DNA of 64,000 nt, from the NCBI GenBank assembly GCA_030180135.1, contig CM058230.1, positions 18,353,082-18,417,081 of the forward strand, read 5' to 3'. This stretch comes from Orychophragmus violaceus (taxonomy: Eukaryota; Streptophyta; Magnoliopsida; Brassicales; Brassicaceae). Shown here one piece after another: positions 44,656-56,735 of the stretch (positions are counted from its first letter, which is position 1; each line of letters opens with the position of its first letter). Below the pieces are notes generated by a model. It searched no databases, was not told where the DNA came from, and saw only the letters and a list, made by a program, of their open reading frames with translations. A program made the position numbers and the translations under genes.

Positions 44656-46014
44656 AGGCTCTGAATGGTAACAGCGGGTTGAGCGGTGCGGACTAAGCAA
44701 ATAATATTGTGCGGTATGATTTAATTGCGGTTTTGTAGAATAAAACGCACACGGCGGAACATAGTTAAAAAGCGGTACGTAATAAAGTTTGAATGGTGAC
44801 ATGCGGTATGAATATTACTTTATTATTATTATTTTATTATTTAAGATGTTAACCAAAATTTTTTTTAATAACTTTGTTGTAATTGATATATTAGTTCATA
44901 CAGTTTTTTAAATATTTTTTTCAATGAAAAAATAAAATTAAAATAAGAAACCACACCTAAAACACACTTCATTTCATGCATTTTTAGGTTCTGAATGTTT
45001 GCAGCGTTCCAGTTTCCCACACACTGCGTTCAAGAAATGGTCACCATTCAAAACAATATACAGTTATTTATGAAAGCAAAATTAATAAAATATTAAACCT
45101 AAAAGCGGTTCAAATTAAGAACAAAACTACTGTCCCGCTATGAACAGTGAAAACACACCCAAATTGGTGTGTAATGGATGGTGTTTTTTTTTTGTTCTTT
45201 GTTTTATTTTTCCAAAATATTTAAAAAAAAATAATATTGATTAATATCATAATGTAATTGTATAATTTATCAAAATTTTAAATTTCAAAGATTAGACAAA
45301 CCAAACTGGGTTTTCGTTTTTGGTTATGTTTCGGTTATCTAATTTTTTCAGTAAAAATAAAAATTTAATTCCGGTTATTGATTTGGTTCAACCGAACTGA
45401 ATCATTATTTAGTTTTTATCATTTAAATCAATATTATACCGGTTTTTAATTCGGATATCGAATTATACAAAAAATTAAAAATAACTGAACTAAACCAATC
45501 GGTCAATTGGTTATACTGAACGGATCAGTTATCTATTTTTCAAAATTTAAATTGATTTATATCGGTTTTAAAGAAGATATACCAAACTATACAAAATAGA
45601 AATCGAACCAAACTAAATCAATCAACATTGCTGAATTTACTTAAAATTAACTAAGTTTACCCAAAAAAAAAACGAAATTACGACCAGATATGAAATATCC
45701 AAAATAACATAAACTCGAACAGAATTGAACCAAAATTAATTTAAGTTTCCAATAAATTATTTTTATTTTTTATTTAAATATTTACTTTAATAAGTATCCC
45801 GCACCATTTTTGTCAATTTTACCATTCAAGCGTTTATCTTGTACCGCATGCAGCTTCTTTTCACCATTCAAACATTTTATCATACCGCTTATTCCGCAGT
45901 AACCACACTTGTTCCGCATAGTGCGTTTCTTCTTATAAACCGCACTTGAACCGTTCCGCACTGCTTGATCCGCTTATCCCGCACCGCCCGATCCGCAGTC
46001 ACCATTCGGAGCCT
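44656..46014. mobile_element. Non-autonomous DNA transposon with TIRs and TA target (1.36 kb)
   Basis: The left end AGGCTCTGAATGGTAACAGC and right end (reversed) AGGCTCCGAATGGTGACTGC are imperfect inverted repeats flanked by TA on both sides (44654-44655, 46015-46016), consistent with a Tc1/Mariner-like duplication. Subterminal regions are full of GCGGT and CCGCAC words. The centre is AT-rich with CGGTTATnGGTT-like repeats and no transposase. An internal GGTTCTGAATGTTTGCAGCG..AATGGTCACCATTC segment near 44990-45055 resembles the ends again, suggesting a nested or duplicated copy. Confidence 0.65.
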
Positions 46015-46016
46015 TA

Positions 46017-46711
46017 CTTGAATAGCGTTTCAACTTTTCTCTTCACACTGTTATCAAACGCCTGGGCCTTCTTTTGTTTTTGTATTTTTTAATTGTTAAG
46101 TTGCATATGTGGTTGAATAGTTACATATAAATCATTCCGCTATGCGGTCTACCTAAACCACAGTTTACATTCAACGCCTAAATAAAAAGACACTCGCAGC
46201 TCACTCTATTGGAGAACTTATAAGTTATAACATATTATGGCCGGTGCGTTGCACGGGCATTGGATTTCAATCCATTTATTTCAAATAACACTTCATAAAA
46301 TGACTAACAGAGACAACAATACTATGAAATATTCGATTTTAGAGTTTACATTAATAATGTGTTATCGATTCATATTTTGGCATACAATTTAATGAAACCC
46401 ATAAACCCAAAAATATTATCTAAAAGAATTAACCTCACATTCGATGGACAAAAAAAGAAGTTAATGTCGTTCAAAAAAACACCTTCATCCATCATCATTT
46501 TAAGTTTGGAAGAATATTAAGATGTTAAAAACATATTCTACTAAGCAACCATAGATATATTAAGAAATTAAATGTTTTAGCTCAATACACATTTTTCACA
46601 TTTAATCTAAACTCTAGATCCATTTAAAAAACATTCTATTATATGTCTATTATTCATCTATTCTGATAGCTCAAAAAAAAAGAAATTATCTATAAATGAA
46701 TTTTAACACAC
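46017..46711. other. Intergenic AT-rich DNA
   Basis: No gene seen. GGCCGGTGCGTTGCACGGGC at 46239-46258 is an imperfect GC-rich hairpin that could be a decayed, inverted Helitron end, but no CTAG end follows it. Confidence 0.35.
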
Positions 46712-46915
46712 GACTTTTTTTTTTAACACTGGACATTCATCTTATTCAAAGAAACCAAACAAAAGAATACACATGAGTCTAAATAACCCCTCAACATGAG
46801 AGAAAGAGGCAGCCAGTAGGCGCCCATGAAGAACACATCAGACTAAGGTTACTTGCCACAGAGCGGCTTGTTTGTAACCTATTGTAATGAGGAGCCGTGA
46901 GCGTTTAGAGAGAAA

Positions 46916-48749
46916 TTAACCAGCATTGGCTTCCTTTTCCAGCAAGCTATGCAACCACACAGTGCCATACCTCGCAACATAGGATTTACGTTTATGAGGG
47001 TCTTGAGTTACACTGCTGGCAATGGAGGAAGCATCTATATTGTTCTGCTCAGCGGTGTAATCTAAAGACCAGCAACCTAACTGTTGTAGGTCACGAGCTA
47101 TGGCTGCTGTTAATCCATGCTATGAGAATGCGTATGTTGGGCTCAAAATAGCCTCTCTAACTAGAGAAAGAGAAGATTCGAATATGACTCTGTTTTGTTT
47201 AAGGCTGCACATCGAGGCCCATGATAAACTCAGAAGTTCAGATTCTAACTGGGATCGAACACCGGAGAAGGAGCGTCTGCTATGGTGTACCACCTTACCA
47301 GTGTGGTCTCGAGTTAGCCAAGAAGCTCCCGATACTAACTCGGAGTTGGACCAAGCCGCTCCAACGTTGCATTTGATATCACCCGGAGCAGGTTTGGACC
47401 ACTGTGACCGGACAGTAGAAGAGATATTATGACATTCTTCTGCTGGATCCGTATTTGCGTTTAAATAGAACCAAATATCAGCATCTTCCAGGGCTTTCCT
47501 GGCTATGGACTGAGGGTCACATCTTATTCTTTCAAAGGTAAAACCATTGCGAGCTTTCCAAATTTCCCATAGCAACCAAGGAAAGGATCGTCGAATACGT
47601 TCCGGGATATACTTGCTATGGCTACTTTGAAAGAGAAAGTGGAGATTGAGGAATACTGACGATCGAGAGAAGCCTTGGGGAGGAGGTCTCAGACCGGAGA
47701 AAGCCCAGGTTTCTGTTGCCAGCTAACAATTGAAAAGCACGTGACAAATAGTTTCAACCGCATCACCACAAAGACTGCAGGTAGTGTTTGATGTTAGACT
47801 GCGTGAAGCTAAACGTTCCTTGACTGCTAGAGCTCCGGCTAAGGAGCGCCAAAGAAAATGTTTAAGCTTTGGAGGGGCTTTAACTTTCCACAGATTCTTC
47901 CACAAGGTTTTTTCAATCGGCGCCATTGGAGGCTGAATTGGTTGGGCTTCATCTCGGATTGAGCTTAGGAGTTTGTAGCCACTTTTTTTTGAGTACTGAC
48001 CATCTTTCGAGAATCCCCAGGCTAGATGATCACGAGAGAGGGGAGCTCTACGCATGCTTAGCACACTACGGACATCTTCATCGATGAACAAGGACCGGAT
48101 CAGAGTTGTGTTCCATTGACCAGAGATTGGGTCAGTAAGGTCAAAGACTCGTAGAGTGAGATCAATGTGAGCCTCGGGTCTGTATTTAGGAGGTCTCGGA
48201 GATGTATCCATTATCCAGTTTTCGGTCCAAACAATAGTTGTGCTCCCATCACCCATAACTTTGACCAGACCTTGAATCAAGACCTCACGACCGTGGAGAA
48301 TGCTACGCCAAGCGTATGAGGGTCTGGTTCCAGCCCCACAGTTCAAAAAGGAACCTTGTTTGAAGTAACGGCTTTTGAGGATACGCGAAAGCAGGGAGTT
48401 AGGCCGACTCCAAATCCTGAATGCTTGTTTGCCCAAAAGGGATTGATTAAACCGTTCAATGTCGTGGAAGCCCAAACCGCCAGAGTTCTTGTCCTTACAC
48501 AGCTTTTCCCAAGCCACCCAAGGAATTTTTTTCCGGTTGTTCCCATTGCTCCACCAAAATTGAATAAGAACACTGGTGATTTTTTTACAGACATCCTTGG
48601 GCAACTTGAAGCATGACATTGCGTGTATAGGCATTGCAAGACCAATTGCTTTAATGAGAACTTCCTTACCACCTTGCGAAAGAGCTTTAGCAAACCACCC
48701 GTTAACTCTGCCTTGAAGCTTTTCTTGAACAAAACTTAGGAGTTGGCTT
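46916..48749 (-). pseudogene. LINE 3 ORF2, 3' part (RT thumb, zf-RVT, RNase H)
   Basis: Picks up at SFVQEKLQGRVNGWFAKALS and runs through SCFKLPKDVCKKITSVL and GGLGFHDIERFNQ to a zf-RVT block (CSLCGDAVETICHVLFNC). A TAG at about 47720 (probably Trp) interrupts it. RNase H follows: WSKPAPGDIKCNVGAAW and ESELLSLSWA (47120-47575), then a stop at 47120 and an open tail to TAA at 46916-46918. The catalytic Asp of KCN.DAA is Gly here, so RNase H may be inactive. Confidence 0.88.
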
Positions 48750-49232
48750 TGTTGGGATAGTGTCCTGAAATCACACTTGTACTCACTCCTGTGATAGTTG
48801 TGTGTCGAGATCAGACATTCGTATAACACTGGGTGTTTGCAATGCTTTGCTAGAAGCCTCTTGCAATCTGTAGGTCGTGGACTTACTGCCAGTATTATAT
48901 GATCCTATAGGGTCACACACCTAAGCGAACTGGAAGCTACGACATGGGAATGATCATTGTGGCAATGATCATATTATGTGTATTGAAATACACATAAGAA
49001 TCGATATAATGGTGTTGTGTCGATCGACACAGCTTGTGTGTCGGTCGACACAGTTTGGATTTTCCGAACAGGCTTTTCGGGTTATGGCTTAATTGAGTCT
49101 GGCCCGTTAAGCACGTTTAGGTCGAATAAGACTCAAAATTTTCGACCTAAAACACAGAGCCGTCCAGTTTTCTTGAGAGAAACACTAGACACACCAGAGA
49201 GAATCGATCCCGTTGATCCGGCACTAGCATCC
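48750..49232 (+). repeat. Copia C 5' LTR, first segment
   Basis: Begins TGTTGGGATAGTGTCC. Carries a 15-bp stem / 5-nt loop hairpin at 49017-49051 (GTGTCGATCGACACA, GCTTG, TGTGTCGGTCGACAC). Cut at CATCC by Copia D. Confidence 0.94.
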
Positions 49233-49872
49233 TGAAGGAATATGTGTGTTCATTGGTGTAATTCACAGGTTACAACCTAGCACATAATCATCTAGGATCT
49301 AGGTGATTTGCAGTTGAATCATAAACAGATCAGATTCATTACCTTATGTTGCAGAGGATTGATCAAGGGAATGAAGAGATCAGTTAGAGCTGATTATCAC
49401 CGGCTCCTCCTAGGTATCCACACGCTTACAAGCTACTGGATCAGGCTGCTAGACCAAGTTGGAATCAACAGAGAGAGAGGACGGCTCTGGTGCTCAGAAA
49501 AATCGCAGGGACAAGAAGCCTTAGGGTTTTCTGGCGCCTCCTCTTCCTTATATGGGCCCAAGTAATTAAACTAATGGCTCATTAGGCTTTTGGAATCAGA
49601 CAAAAGACTGTCTTTTGTCTGGCCCAATTCTCTGTACAAATACATTTAAATGCCTTGCATCTTACTGTATTAATTCCATTTTAACTTTGCCGTTAGCTAT
49701 GGTGTGTGACCCTTAGGGATCATACAATACTGGTAATAAGTCCTAAACTTATAGATCATGAGCGGGCTCTAGCAAGTCATCATGATCACCCAGTATTTAT
49801 GACTTATGTCTGATCTCGACACTTATCATACTTTCTAGAGATAGTACAGTAGATTTCAGGACATTCACAACA
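49233..49872 (-). repeat. Copia D 3' LTR
   Basis: 640 bp, plus-strand TGAAGGAATATGTG to CACAACA. Lacks 12 bp (part of a TTTGGGCC / GGCCCAAA inverted repeat) kept in the 5' LTR at 56117-56135. Confidence 0.94.
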
Positions 49873-50709
49873 ATCTCCCACTTGTACTGGAATCCTACAT
49901 TCCCTAATCCTTTTGTCTCAATATCTCGATCTGGCATAAGGCAAGATGCGTGTCATCCTTATATAGCCAGACCATGTTCATCGGACCAGATTTGATACTG
50001 ACAATGCAAACGACTTGGGCAAGTCCGTTTGGGAGTGGCCACTCTCTTACCAGCTATCAAGTCTCCGATTGGCCTAGAAATATTACCTCCGTTAAACGGC
50101 AGGGAAAAATACCATCTTGTTCCATCACTATGAACTACATACTTTATAATACACCCAACCAAGGTCCTTATAGCTCCCAGTTACGAAACAACGTTAGACA
50201 ATGATCAAAGCGCATCACTCCATGTGCAGCCACATGCATGCGAACTCAGGTCTAAGGACTATACTCTATAGTCGTATATGAGAACCTCTTATGACACAGA
50301 TATTAATATCTTGTAGAGTTCTCATCAGCGGGCCATGTCCGGTCATATTCTCCCCTACATATACCTATGTGTCGACTTTGATGCCGCGCATCTATGACCC
50401 CTCGAAACTTGGTCATAAGTCTCAACACACTCTAGTCTCAAATGGTTGTTGGTGTTCCAATTTCAACAACCTTCGACTATGGACACTATGATTTATGTCA
50501 TTTCGTTAAATATGGGGTTTCAGGATCAAGTCTACTCATGTACTTCGATGGCCCATATATAATGACATGAATCATTTTGGAACGATTATTTATATCACAG
50601 TTAAAATAATCCAGAAATCATAGATTTCATAAACATAAAATATTATGTTTACATGAACCTTTCAAAACAACTAAATAAAGCCCTTTACAAACTCCCACTG
50701 AAATTAAGA
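49873..50709 (-). other. Copia D purine tract and 3' noncoding region
   Basis: Purine tract at 49873-49883. Conserved hairpins at 50257-50273 (GACTATACTCTATAGTC) and 50086-50102 (stem containing CCGTT/AACGG on the minus strand). Closest to the equivalent part of Copia B. Confidence 0.8.
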
Positions 50710-53227
50710 CTACATCTTAATTTCACTTATCCTACAGCTACAGTCCGCGACTCGTGCTTATGCCTAAGGAGTGGCTTTGTTAATAGATTAGCAACGTTCT
50801 CATTCGTTGAAACTTGCTGATCTACTTAACACCTCTGTCATTTATCTCACGGAATAGGTTATACCTACCCTCAAGGTGTTTGGACCTCTGATGTGCAGCT
50901 AGTCTCATCTATGCTGGGAATCACATCAAGTTCAGTGATGAACTCTTCTTTCCAAACAACCTCTTTCGCCGCTACCCAAGCTGCGAAATGTTCAGCTTAA
51001 GTCATGGAGTCAGCAACAGTGCCTTGCACCGCCAGACAGACACAAGATATAACCGGACTGTGACCGGAAATCATCTTTGTCTGTTGGAAACTTGCCTTTC
51101 AGACTCTACCGACTTGTAGCACCTCACTTTCTCCGTAAATCAAGAACTTATCCTAAGTATTTTCCAAATACTTGAGGATATTCATTACGTCTATCCAGTG
51201 ATTCTTTGCTGGATTTGACTGGTCTTTACTTGTCTTGCTTAACATTAAAGCAATATCAAAACAAGTACGTGTCATGGCATACATGATAGATCCAATTGCC
51301 GACGCATATGGAATCTCATCCATGCTTTCAAGCTCAGCAGTTATCGTAGGACACTGTTTCTTGCTTAACGTAATGCCATGTGACATTGGCATAAAACCCT
51401 TCTTGGAATGCTGAAAACGTGTAGGACTTTGTCAATATAAGAATCCTGACTTTGTCCTATCAGCTCTTTTGGATCTCTATCTCTAGATCCAAAATCCAAG
51501 AACTTACGTGGCTTTACCCATATCAATTATAAAACCAACTCCCAAGCCAGTCCTTTACCGACTGCAGCATTGGAACGTTATTTCCGAGAATCAGTATGTC
51601 ATCGACATACACTATGAGAACCGCAACATCGCTCCCACTTATCTATTAGTAAACGCACAGTTCCACTTCGTTCCTGTTCAAGTCAAAACCTTGACTACTT
51701 CAACAGAACGAAGATTCCAACTCCGATATGTTTGCTTCCATCCATGAATGGATCGATGAAGCTAACTTACATACAGTATAATTTTTCGGAGTCCGGGCTC
51801 ACTTTCGCTTCTGTGAATTTCGCAGGTTCGTCACTTTCAATGATCATCAGATCATGGCAACTAATAACGAGAAATCACTCTCTGATTAGTGATGGATTCA
51901 TTCAGATCTGCGAACTTCAGGCTCTACAGGTGTAGATTCTACAGAAAACTGTAAATCCATCCGCTGCTCTCCCTCAACAGGTTGAGCAGCCTCCTGTATT
52001 TCTCGAATTTCTTCGAGTTATACTTTTACTCCCACTGTTCTTCTTGGAAAGCAACTTCCCTCTTAGAAAACAGAATTCCGAACAAACTAACTTCGTTTTC
52101 GGAATGGACGTAAAAGTAACAAGCCTTGGTTTCCAGTCCACAACCAGCGAAGTAGCACAACTACAAATACTCAGTAAAGACGAATTTGGATCATTTCCAG
52201 TCCACATTAATGTGGTGTCTTTCAACTGATATTGGTGGAACTATTTCAGCGTAAACTTAGATATTTCTAGAGCGTTATTCATAAAGAATATCATGGAAGA
52301 TTCGTGTGACTCATCTTTAATCATTTCTAATAAGATCTGATTCTTTCTCACAGAAACACCTCAAGGTTTTCAGGAGAAATGAGCTGTGAAACGACTTCAC
52401 ACTCATTCAGATGATTACACCATCAATGACTTAAGTATTCTCACTCGTGATCTAATCCAGAGTCTCAATACTTCTGTCACTCAGATTCTATACTTCATTC
52501 TGGAACTCTTTCGACCATTTCAAAGAATTCCGACTCGTGTCTCATCAAATGAACACAATCATACTCACTGAAGTAATCAGTAAATATAATGAAGTACAGG
52601 AAATTTTCTCTGGCATTACTGCTCATCGGGCCACATACATGAGTATGTTCAAGGTCCAATAAGCCTTTGGGTCTTTCTCTAGCTCGGCTAAGATGGGCCC
52701 TTTGTCTTTTGGTCCAGTAAGCAGAATTCAAGTCTCATAAGATATCCGATCAAATGAGCCCAAAAGTCCATAACTATGGGATTTCTGAATCCGACTTACT
52801 CTATGTGACCAAAACTTTTATGCCAAGAAAAATCAGGTTTAATTCATCAGATTTAAACCAATTTGGTATTTATGTTACATTTAGGCACTCTTTGGTTTAA
52901 GATATAAAACCCATTCCTTGAATAGGGTGCTACAATCAATATTTCATTGAGATCAAAAGAACAAAACTTGTCTTTTATCAAAATGAAAAACATTCAAATT
53001 CTTACAAGAAAATGAAAGACAACTCTGCTTAAAGCAGGTACATTGTAGCAATTACTTAATACAAAACCAAGCCTTAAAGGCATCTACAAGTGAAAACCCT
53101 ACGGCTGAGGCATCATCCATAGCTCCTTCCAGACATGCAGTTCCACTTGTCCCTCCTTCAACGTTCTACTGTTGCTTAGGCTCTGCATATTATAACAAAT
53201 ATCAGTGCCACAACCAGTATCCAATAC
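50710..53227 (-). pseudogene. Copia D pol remnant
   Basis: Recognisable but shattered: RNase H/RT end pieces at 50710-51560 (PMSHGITLSKKQ, YASAIGSIMYAM), integrase pieces (HTHVCGPMSSNARE) near 52500-52700, and RRSGRI-equivalent DNA near 51900. The RT segment equivalent to Copia C 60361-60730 is missing, with the join at TCCGAAAAATT as in Copia A. Protease begins directly after the gag stop but is not maintained. Confidence 0.85.
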
Positions 53228-54118
53228 CTATAAGGTAGAACTTGAAGTAATAACATGAATACCTGAGGAAGTAGTCTCATACATCAACTTCAACTCCTCA
53301 TAATATTCCATGAATTTAATGCAATCTCTCTTCCAATGCCCAGTCTCTTTACAGTAGCAGCACTTATCAACATAAGAGGTATCTGACTCGGGCTCAGAAG
53401 ACACACGCTTGCCATGATTCAAAATCTGGACAACTTTGTCTTCACCCTTGTCAGCATTAGGTTTAGTAAACCTACCCTTCTCCTTTATGAGATTATACAG
53501 GGTACTCTTCACGTTTGGCTCAACTGTCTTGAGCATTTCATGCAGTTCAGTCAGCGTCTTCGTTAAGCCTTTCTTGATATAGTTCCTTCTGAACTTATCA
53601 TAGCTTGACGGCAGTGACTGCAGAATGATCTCAGTTGCCAATTCTTGGCTAACTGGATAATCCAGTTTCCTCAGGTTATCAATGTAACCCATCATTTTAC
53701 TGACATGAGGACTCACTGGATGATCATTTGGTAGCTTGCAGCTAGTGAGAGACTTAACCAACTGGTATCTCTCCACTCTTACCTGCTCCTGAAATTTCAA
53801 TTTCAGGCTGCTGATCATCTCTATTGGCGACTCCATGTTCTCATATTGCTTCAGCAAATCTGAGTCCATGGTAGCCAATATCAGACCACGCACATCTACC
53901 GCATCATTATAATGCTTATTCCAAGCATCATATACTGCATGAGAGGCATTGGACCCGATCCTCTCGGGGAGAGCTCTTTCAAGGACATAGTCCTTTCTCT
54001 CCTGCCTGAGGACTAGCCTCAGGTTCCGCGACCAAGTCAAGAAATTTAATCCGTTCAGTTTGTCCATCTCAAGGACAGACCGGATCGAGAAAGTGTTTTG
54101 ATTGTTTGTGCTAGTCAT
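53228..54118 (-). CDS. Copia D gag protein (296 aa, open)
   Basis: Starts MTSTNNQNTFSIRSVLEMDK at 54118. A UBN2-type gag runs through NFLTWSRNLRLVL, ESPIEMISSLKLKFQEQ and PVSPHVSKMMGYIDNL to a CCHC knuckle (CCYCKETGHWKRDC). It ends at a stop a few codons before the protease position. The knuckle residues are intact, so the product could still form or join virus-like particles. Copia A has the same gag type but with a stop. Whether it is translated is unknown. A splice-acceptor-like AAATTTCAG lies 2 nt before the ATG. Confidence 0.8.
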   Translation of the reverse strand: MTSTNNQNTFSIRSVLEMDKLNGLNFLTWSRNLRLVLRQERKDYVLERALPERIGSNASHAVYDAWNKHYNDAVDVRGLILATMDSDLLKQYENMESPIEMISSLKLKFQEQVRVERYQLVKSLTSCKLPNDHPVSPHVSKMMGYIDNLRKLDYPVSQELATEIILQSLPSSYDKFRRNYIKKGLTKTLTELHEMLKTVEPNVKSTLYNLIKEKGRFTKPNADKGEDKVVQILNHGKRVSSEPESDTSYVDKCCYCKETGHWKRDCIKFMEYYEELKLMYETTSSGIHVITSSSTL

Positions 54119-55069
54119 AACTGAAATTTAGAGATAAATAGAGTTTTAGTTATTCAGTTCATAAAAGAGTAATCTTAACAACTTATAAGAAAACTCGCAT
54201 TGCATTCAAAATTTCTTTGTTTGACCTCATAAGAATGCAATGATTCCGAGACCCATGTTCAGCTAAATCCAAAGTGGGCCACTGGCCGTCACCCAGAAGT
54301 AGCTTCACTTGGTAAGCATACTCACAGCTAGTTATATCCAATAACTCTCGGTTGTGAATTGGGCCCAAGGCCCAATACACCAGATGTCTCAAGGCCCGGG
54401 ACTCCCGATGGCCCAGTCAAGGAAACCAATCTCTTACAGCCAAATAATCACTAAAGTCTGGGACTCCCAATGAAATTAGTGACTATATACTACTTTACTT
54501 ACGCAAAAACAGACACCTCACACTGTAAGCCATATCTGTAATTGAATAAGCGTTAAGTAGCTGACAAGATTGGGCAAGACATCCAAGCTTGATATTGGTT
54601 TTGAGGATTTTAGGTTTTCTTTCCAAAATAGAAGATTACTATTTTGGGAAACTTACTTATTTTAGAAACTTTCTAAATTTAGAAACATACTAAAAATAGA
54701 AATTTCTAATTTAATATTTTATTAAAGTTTTCGGTTGGGTCACAAATTATAGGCCCAATTCTTGGCCCAAGACCACAGAATTTCAATTGGCCCAATAATT
54801 TGACATAACCGAGTTGGTTCATTAATTCTGGTCCAAGACCAAATTAACTACTAAATCCAACTGGTTATTTACTAAACCAGACCAGCTCTAAATTATTTGG
54901 TCCAACCAAATCAAACTTAGACCAGCCTTCGGTTTAGGTTAAAATTCAATTTTTGAATTTAAATCCGGTTTAACCAGAAATTAAATAATACTAATTGCAT
55001 TAAATAATTTCCAGCAAACCGCGATTTTGGGTTAACCCCTTAAACCATAATTAATTAAATAATTAATCG

Positions 55070-55720
55070 ATTCATACAAAGCAATCTTTTATAAATCGTA
55101 TCATAACAAACACCTTGATTCAACAATCATGATATTCACTTAACAACAAAACGATTTTGAATATTATCAAACCTTTCAAATCGATTCATTATAAAATCTT
55201 CAATAAGAGATTTCGACTTTACCAAAACAAAATCGATCACGTCTCTTAAACAAACCTAACAAACGATTTTGACATTCACATAAGACAATAATTGCTTTCA
55301 ACAATCGATTATCACATTCACAAAAGGACAAAATTGCTTTGAACATTAACAAACCTAACATGATTCTTAATTACAAAACAAAGTCAACATCATGACATAA
55401 TCGATCGTTTTCTTGACTGAAAGACAAAAGCGATTCTTATGATAATCAATTCAACTTTCGATTGTTATTCAAACATACCAATCAAATCGTTTCTTATAAT
55501 TATCAAGCAAAGTCAAAATCGATTCATAACATTCACAATAAGACAAAATTGATTTTGAATATTATCAAACCTTACACGTGATTATAAAGCAAAGACATCA
55601 TCACGATTGATACATACAAAATCAATGTCATCATGCGATTTCATATTAAGGTTTTACAAGTTCTAATCAAATTTCTTAAGCCAAATTCGATTCTTAACAT
55701 TAAAACAACCTAAATATGAT
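55070..55720 (-). repeat. Copia D leader degenerate repeats
   Basis: Diverged tandem units with AAAATCGATT, ACATTCACA and AACAAACCT words. No hairpins of the A/C type. Much longer than the equivalent part of Copia B. Confidence 0.55.
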
Positions 55721-55746
55721 CCAAACAGCAAAAACCTAACGACCTA

Positions 55747-55759
55747 GGCTCTGATACCA
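55747..55759 (-). promoter_or_regulatory. Copia D primer-binding site
   Basis: Minus-strand TGGTATCAGAGCC next to the 5' LTR, complementary to initiator Met-tRNA. Confidence 0.92.
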
Positions 55760-55760
55760 C

Positions 55761-56412
55761 TGAAGGAATATGTGTGTTCATTGGTGTAATTCACAGGTTA
55801 CAACCTAGCACATAATCATCTAGGATCTAGGTGATTTGCAGTTGAATCATAAACAGATCAGATTCATTACCTTATGTTGCAGCGGATTGATCAAGGGAAT
55901 GAAGAGATCAGTTAGAGCTGATTATCACCGGCTCCTCCTAGGTATCCACACGCTTACAAGCTACTGGATCAGGCTGCTAGACCAAGTTGGAATCAACAGA
56001 GAGAGAGGACGGCTCTGGTGCTCAGAAAAATCGCAGGGACAAGAAGCCTTAGGGTTTTCTGGCGCCTCCTCTTCCTTATATGGGCCCAAGTAATTAAACT
56101 AATGGCTCATTAGGCTTTTGGGCCCAAGGCCCAAATCAGACAAAAGACTGTCTTTTGTCTGGCCCAATTCTCTGTACAAATACATTTAAATGCCTTGCAT
56201 CTTACTGTATTAATTCCATTTTAACTTTGCCGTTAGCTATGGTGTGTGACCCTTAGGGATCATACAATACTGGTAATAAGTCCTAAACTTATAGATCATG
56301 AGCGGGCTCTAGCAAGTCATCATGATCACCCAGTATTTATGACTTATGTCTGATCTCGACACTTATCATACTTTCTAGAGATAGTACAGTAGATTTCAGG
56401 ACATTCCCAACA
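55761..56412 (-). repeat. Copia D 5' LTR
   Basis: 652 bp. Identical to 49233-49872 except for about two substitutions and the 12 extra bases at the inverted repeat near 56121-56132. Confidence 0.95.
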
Positions 56413-56573
56413 CATCCCGTTTCCAGTGAAGCGTGCGTGTGTATCTGGTAGAGGCAAGGCGTTTGCGTTGCTCCACTGATCTCGTTCACCATCTCAATTC
56501 CGCTGCCAGAAAGGTAAGAACGAGGTTGGTTTTCATTCAATATATCAAACCCTAGATCCATAGGGATCCAACA
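56413..56573 (+). repeat. Copia C 5' LTR, second segment (with duplicated CATCC)
   Basis: Continues the LTR after Copia D. The first five bases are the target duplication. Contains CCGCTGCCAGAAAGGTAAG, a strong splice-donor match at 56511-56518, and ends GGATCCAACA. Confidence 0.94.
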
Positions 56574-56574
56574 G

Positions 56575-56587
56575 TGGTATCAGAGCG
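56575..56587 (+). promoter_or_regulatory. Copia C primer-binding site
   Basis: TGGTATCAGAGCG directly after the 5' LTR, matching the complement of initiator Met-tRNA. Confidence 0.92.
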
Positions 56588-56735
56588 TGTTAGGGTTTAG
56601 CTATTGAATTTGATGCAAAATAATTCGAATCTTGATGTTGTTGAATTGATTTTTGCATGTTCAAATCGTGTTTTCATGTTATATTCTCGGTTTTTGTTCC
56701 TGTTGAAAAGACGAAGAATTGATGAAAATGCTCTA

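Larger units (their letters stand above)
54121..55870 (-). other. Copia D putative leader intron
   Basis: On the minus strand the donor ATAAG|GTAATG in U5 (GT at 55870-55869) and acceptor AAATTTCAG ending at 54121 would define a 1750-nt intron containing the primer-binding site. It is in the same place as in A, B and C. Confidence 0.5.
49233..56412 (-). mobile_element. Copia D: LTR retrotransposon with intact gag and dead pol, inside Copia C LTR
   Basis: Minus strand, 7.18 kb. 3' LTR 49233-49872, 5' LTR 55761-56412, duplication CATCC (49228-49232 and 56413-56417). The LTRs differ by only about two substitutions plus a 12-bp indel, so it is the youngest or equal-youngest insertion, yet pol is destroyed. 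Gag stays open. It is therefore a non-autonomous member mobilised in trans. Confidence 0.95.

Noticed and set aside
46239..46258. GC-rich hairpin as another Helitron terminus
   Set aside because: The stem is imperfect and no CTAG/CTRR end occurs at the expected distance. Kept only as a note in the intergenic entry.
49308..49565. Duplicated 85-codon ORFs at 49308 and 55836
   Set aside because: They lie in the two LTRs of Copia D and have no protein motif.
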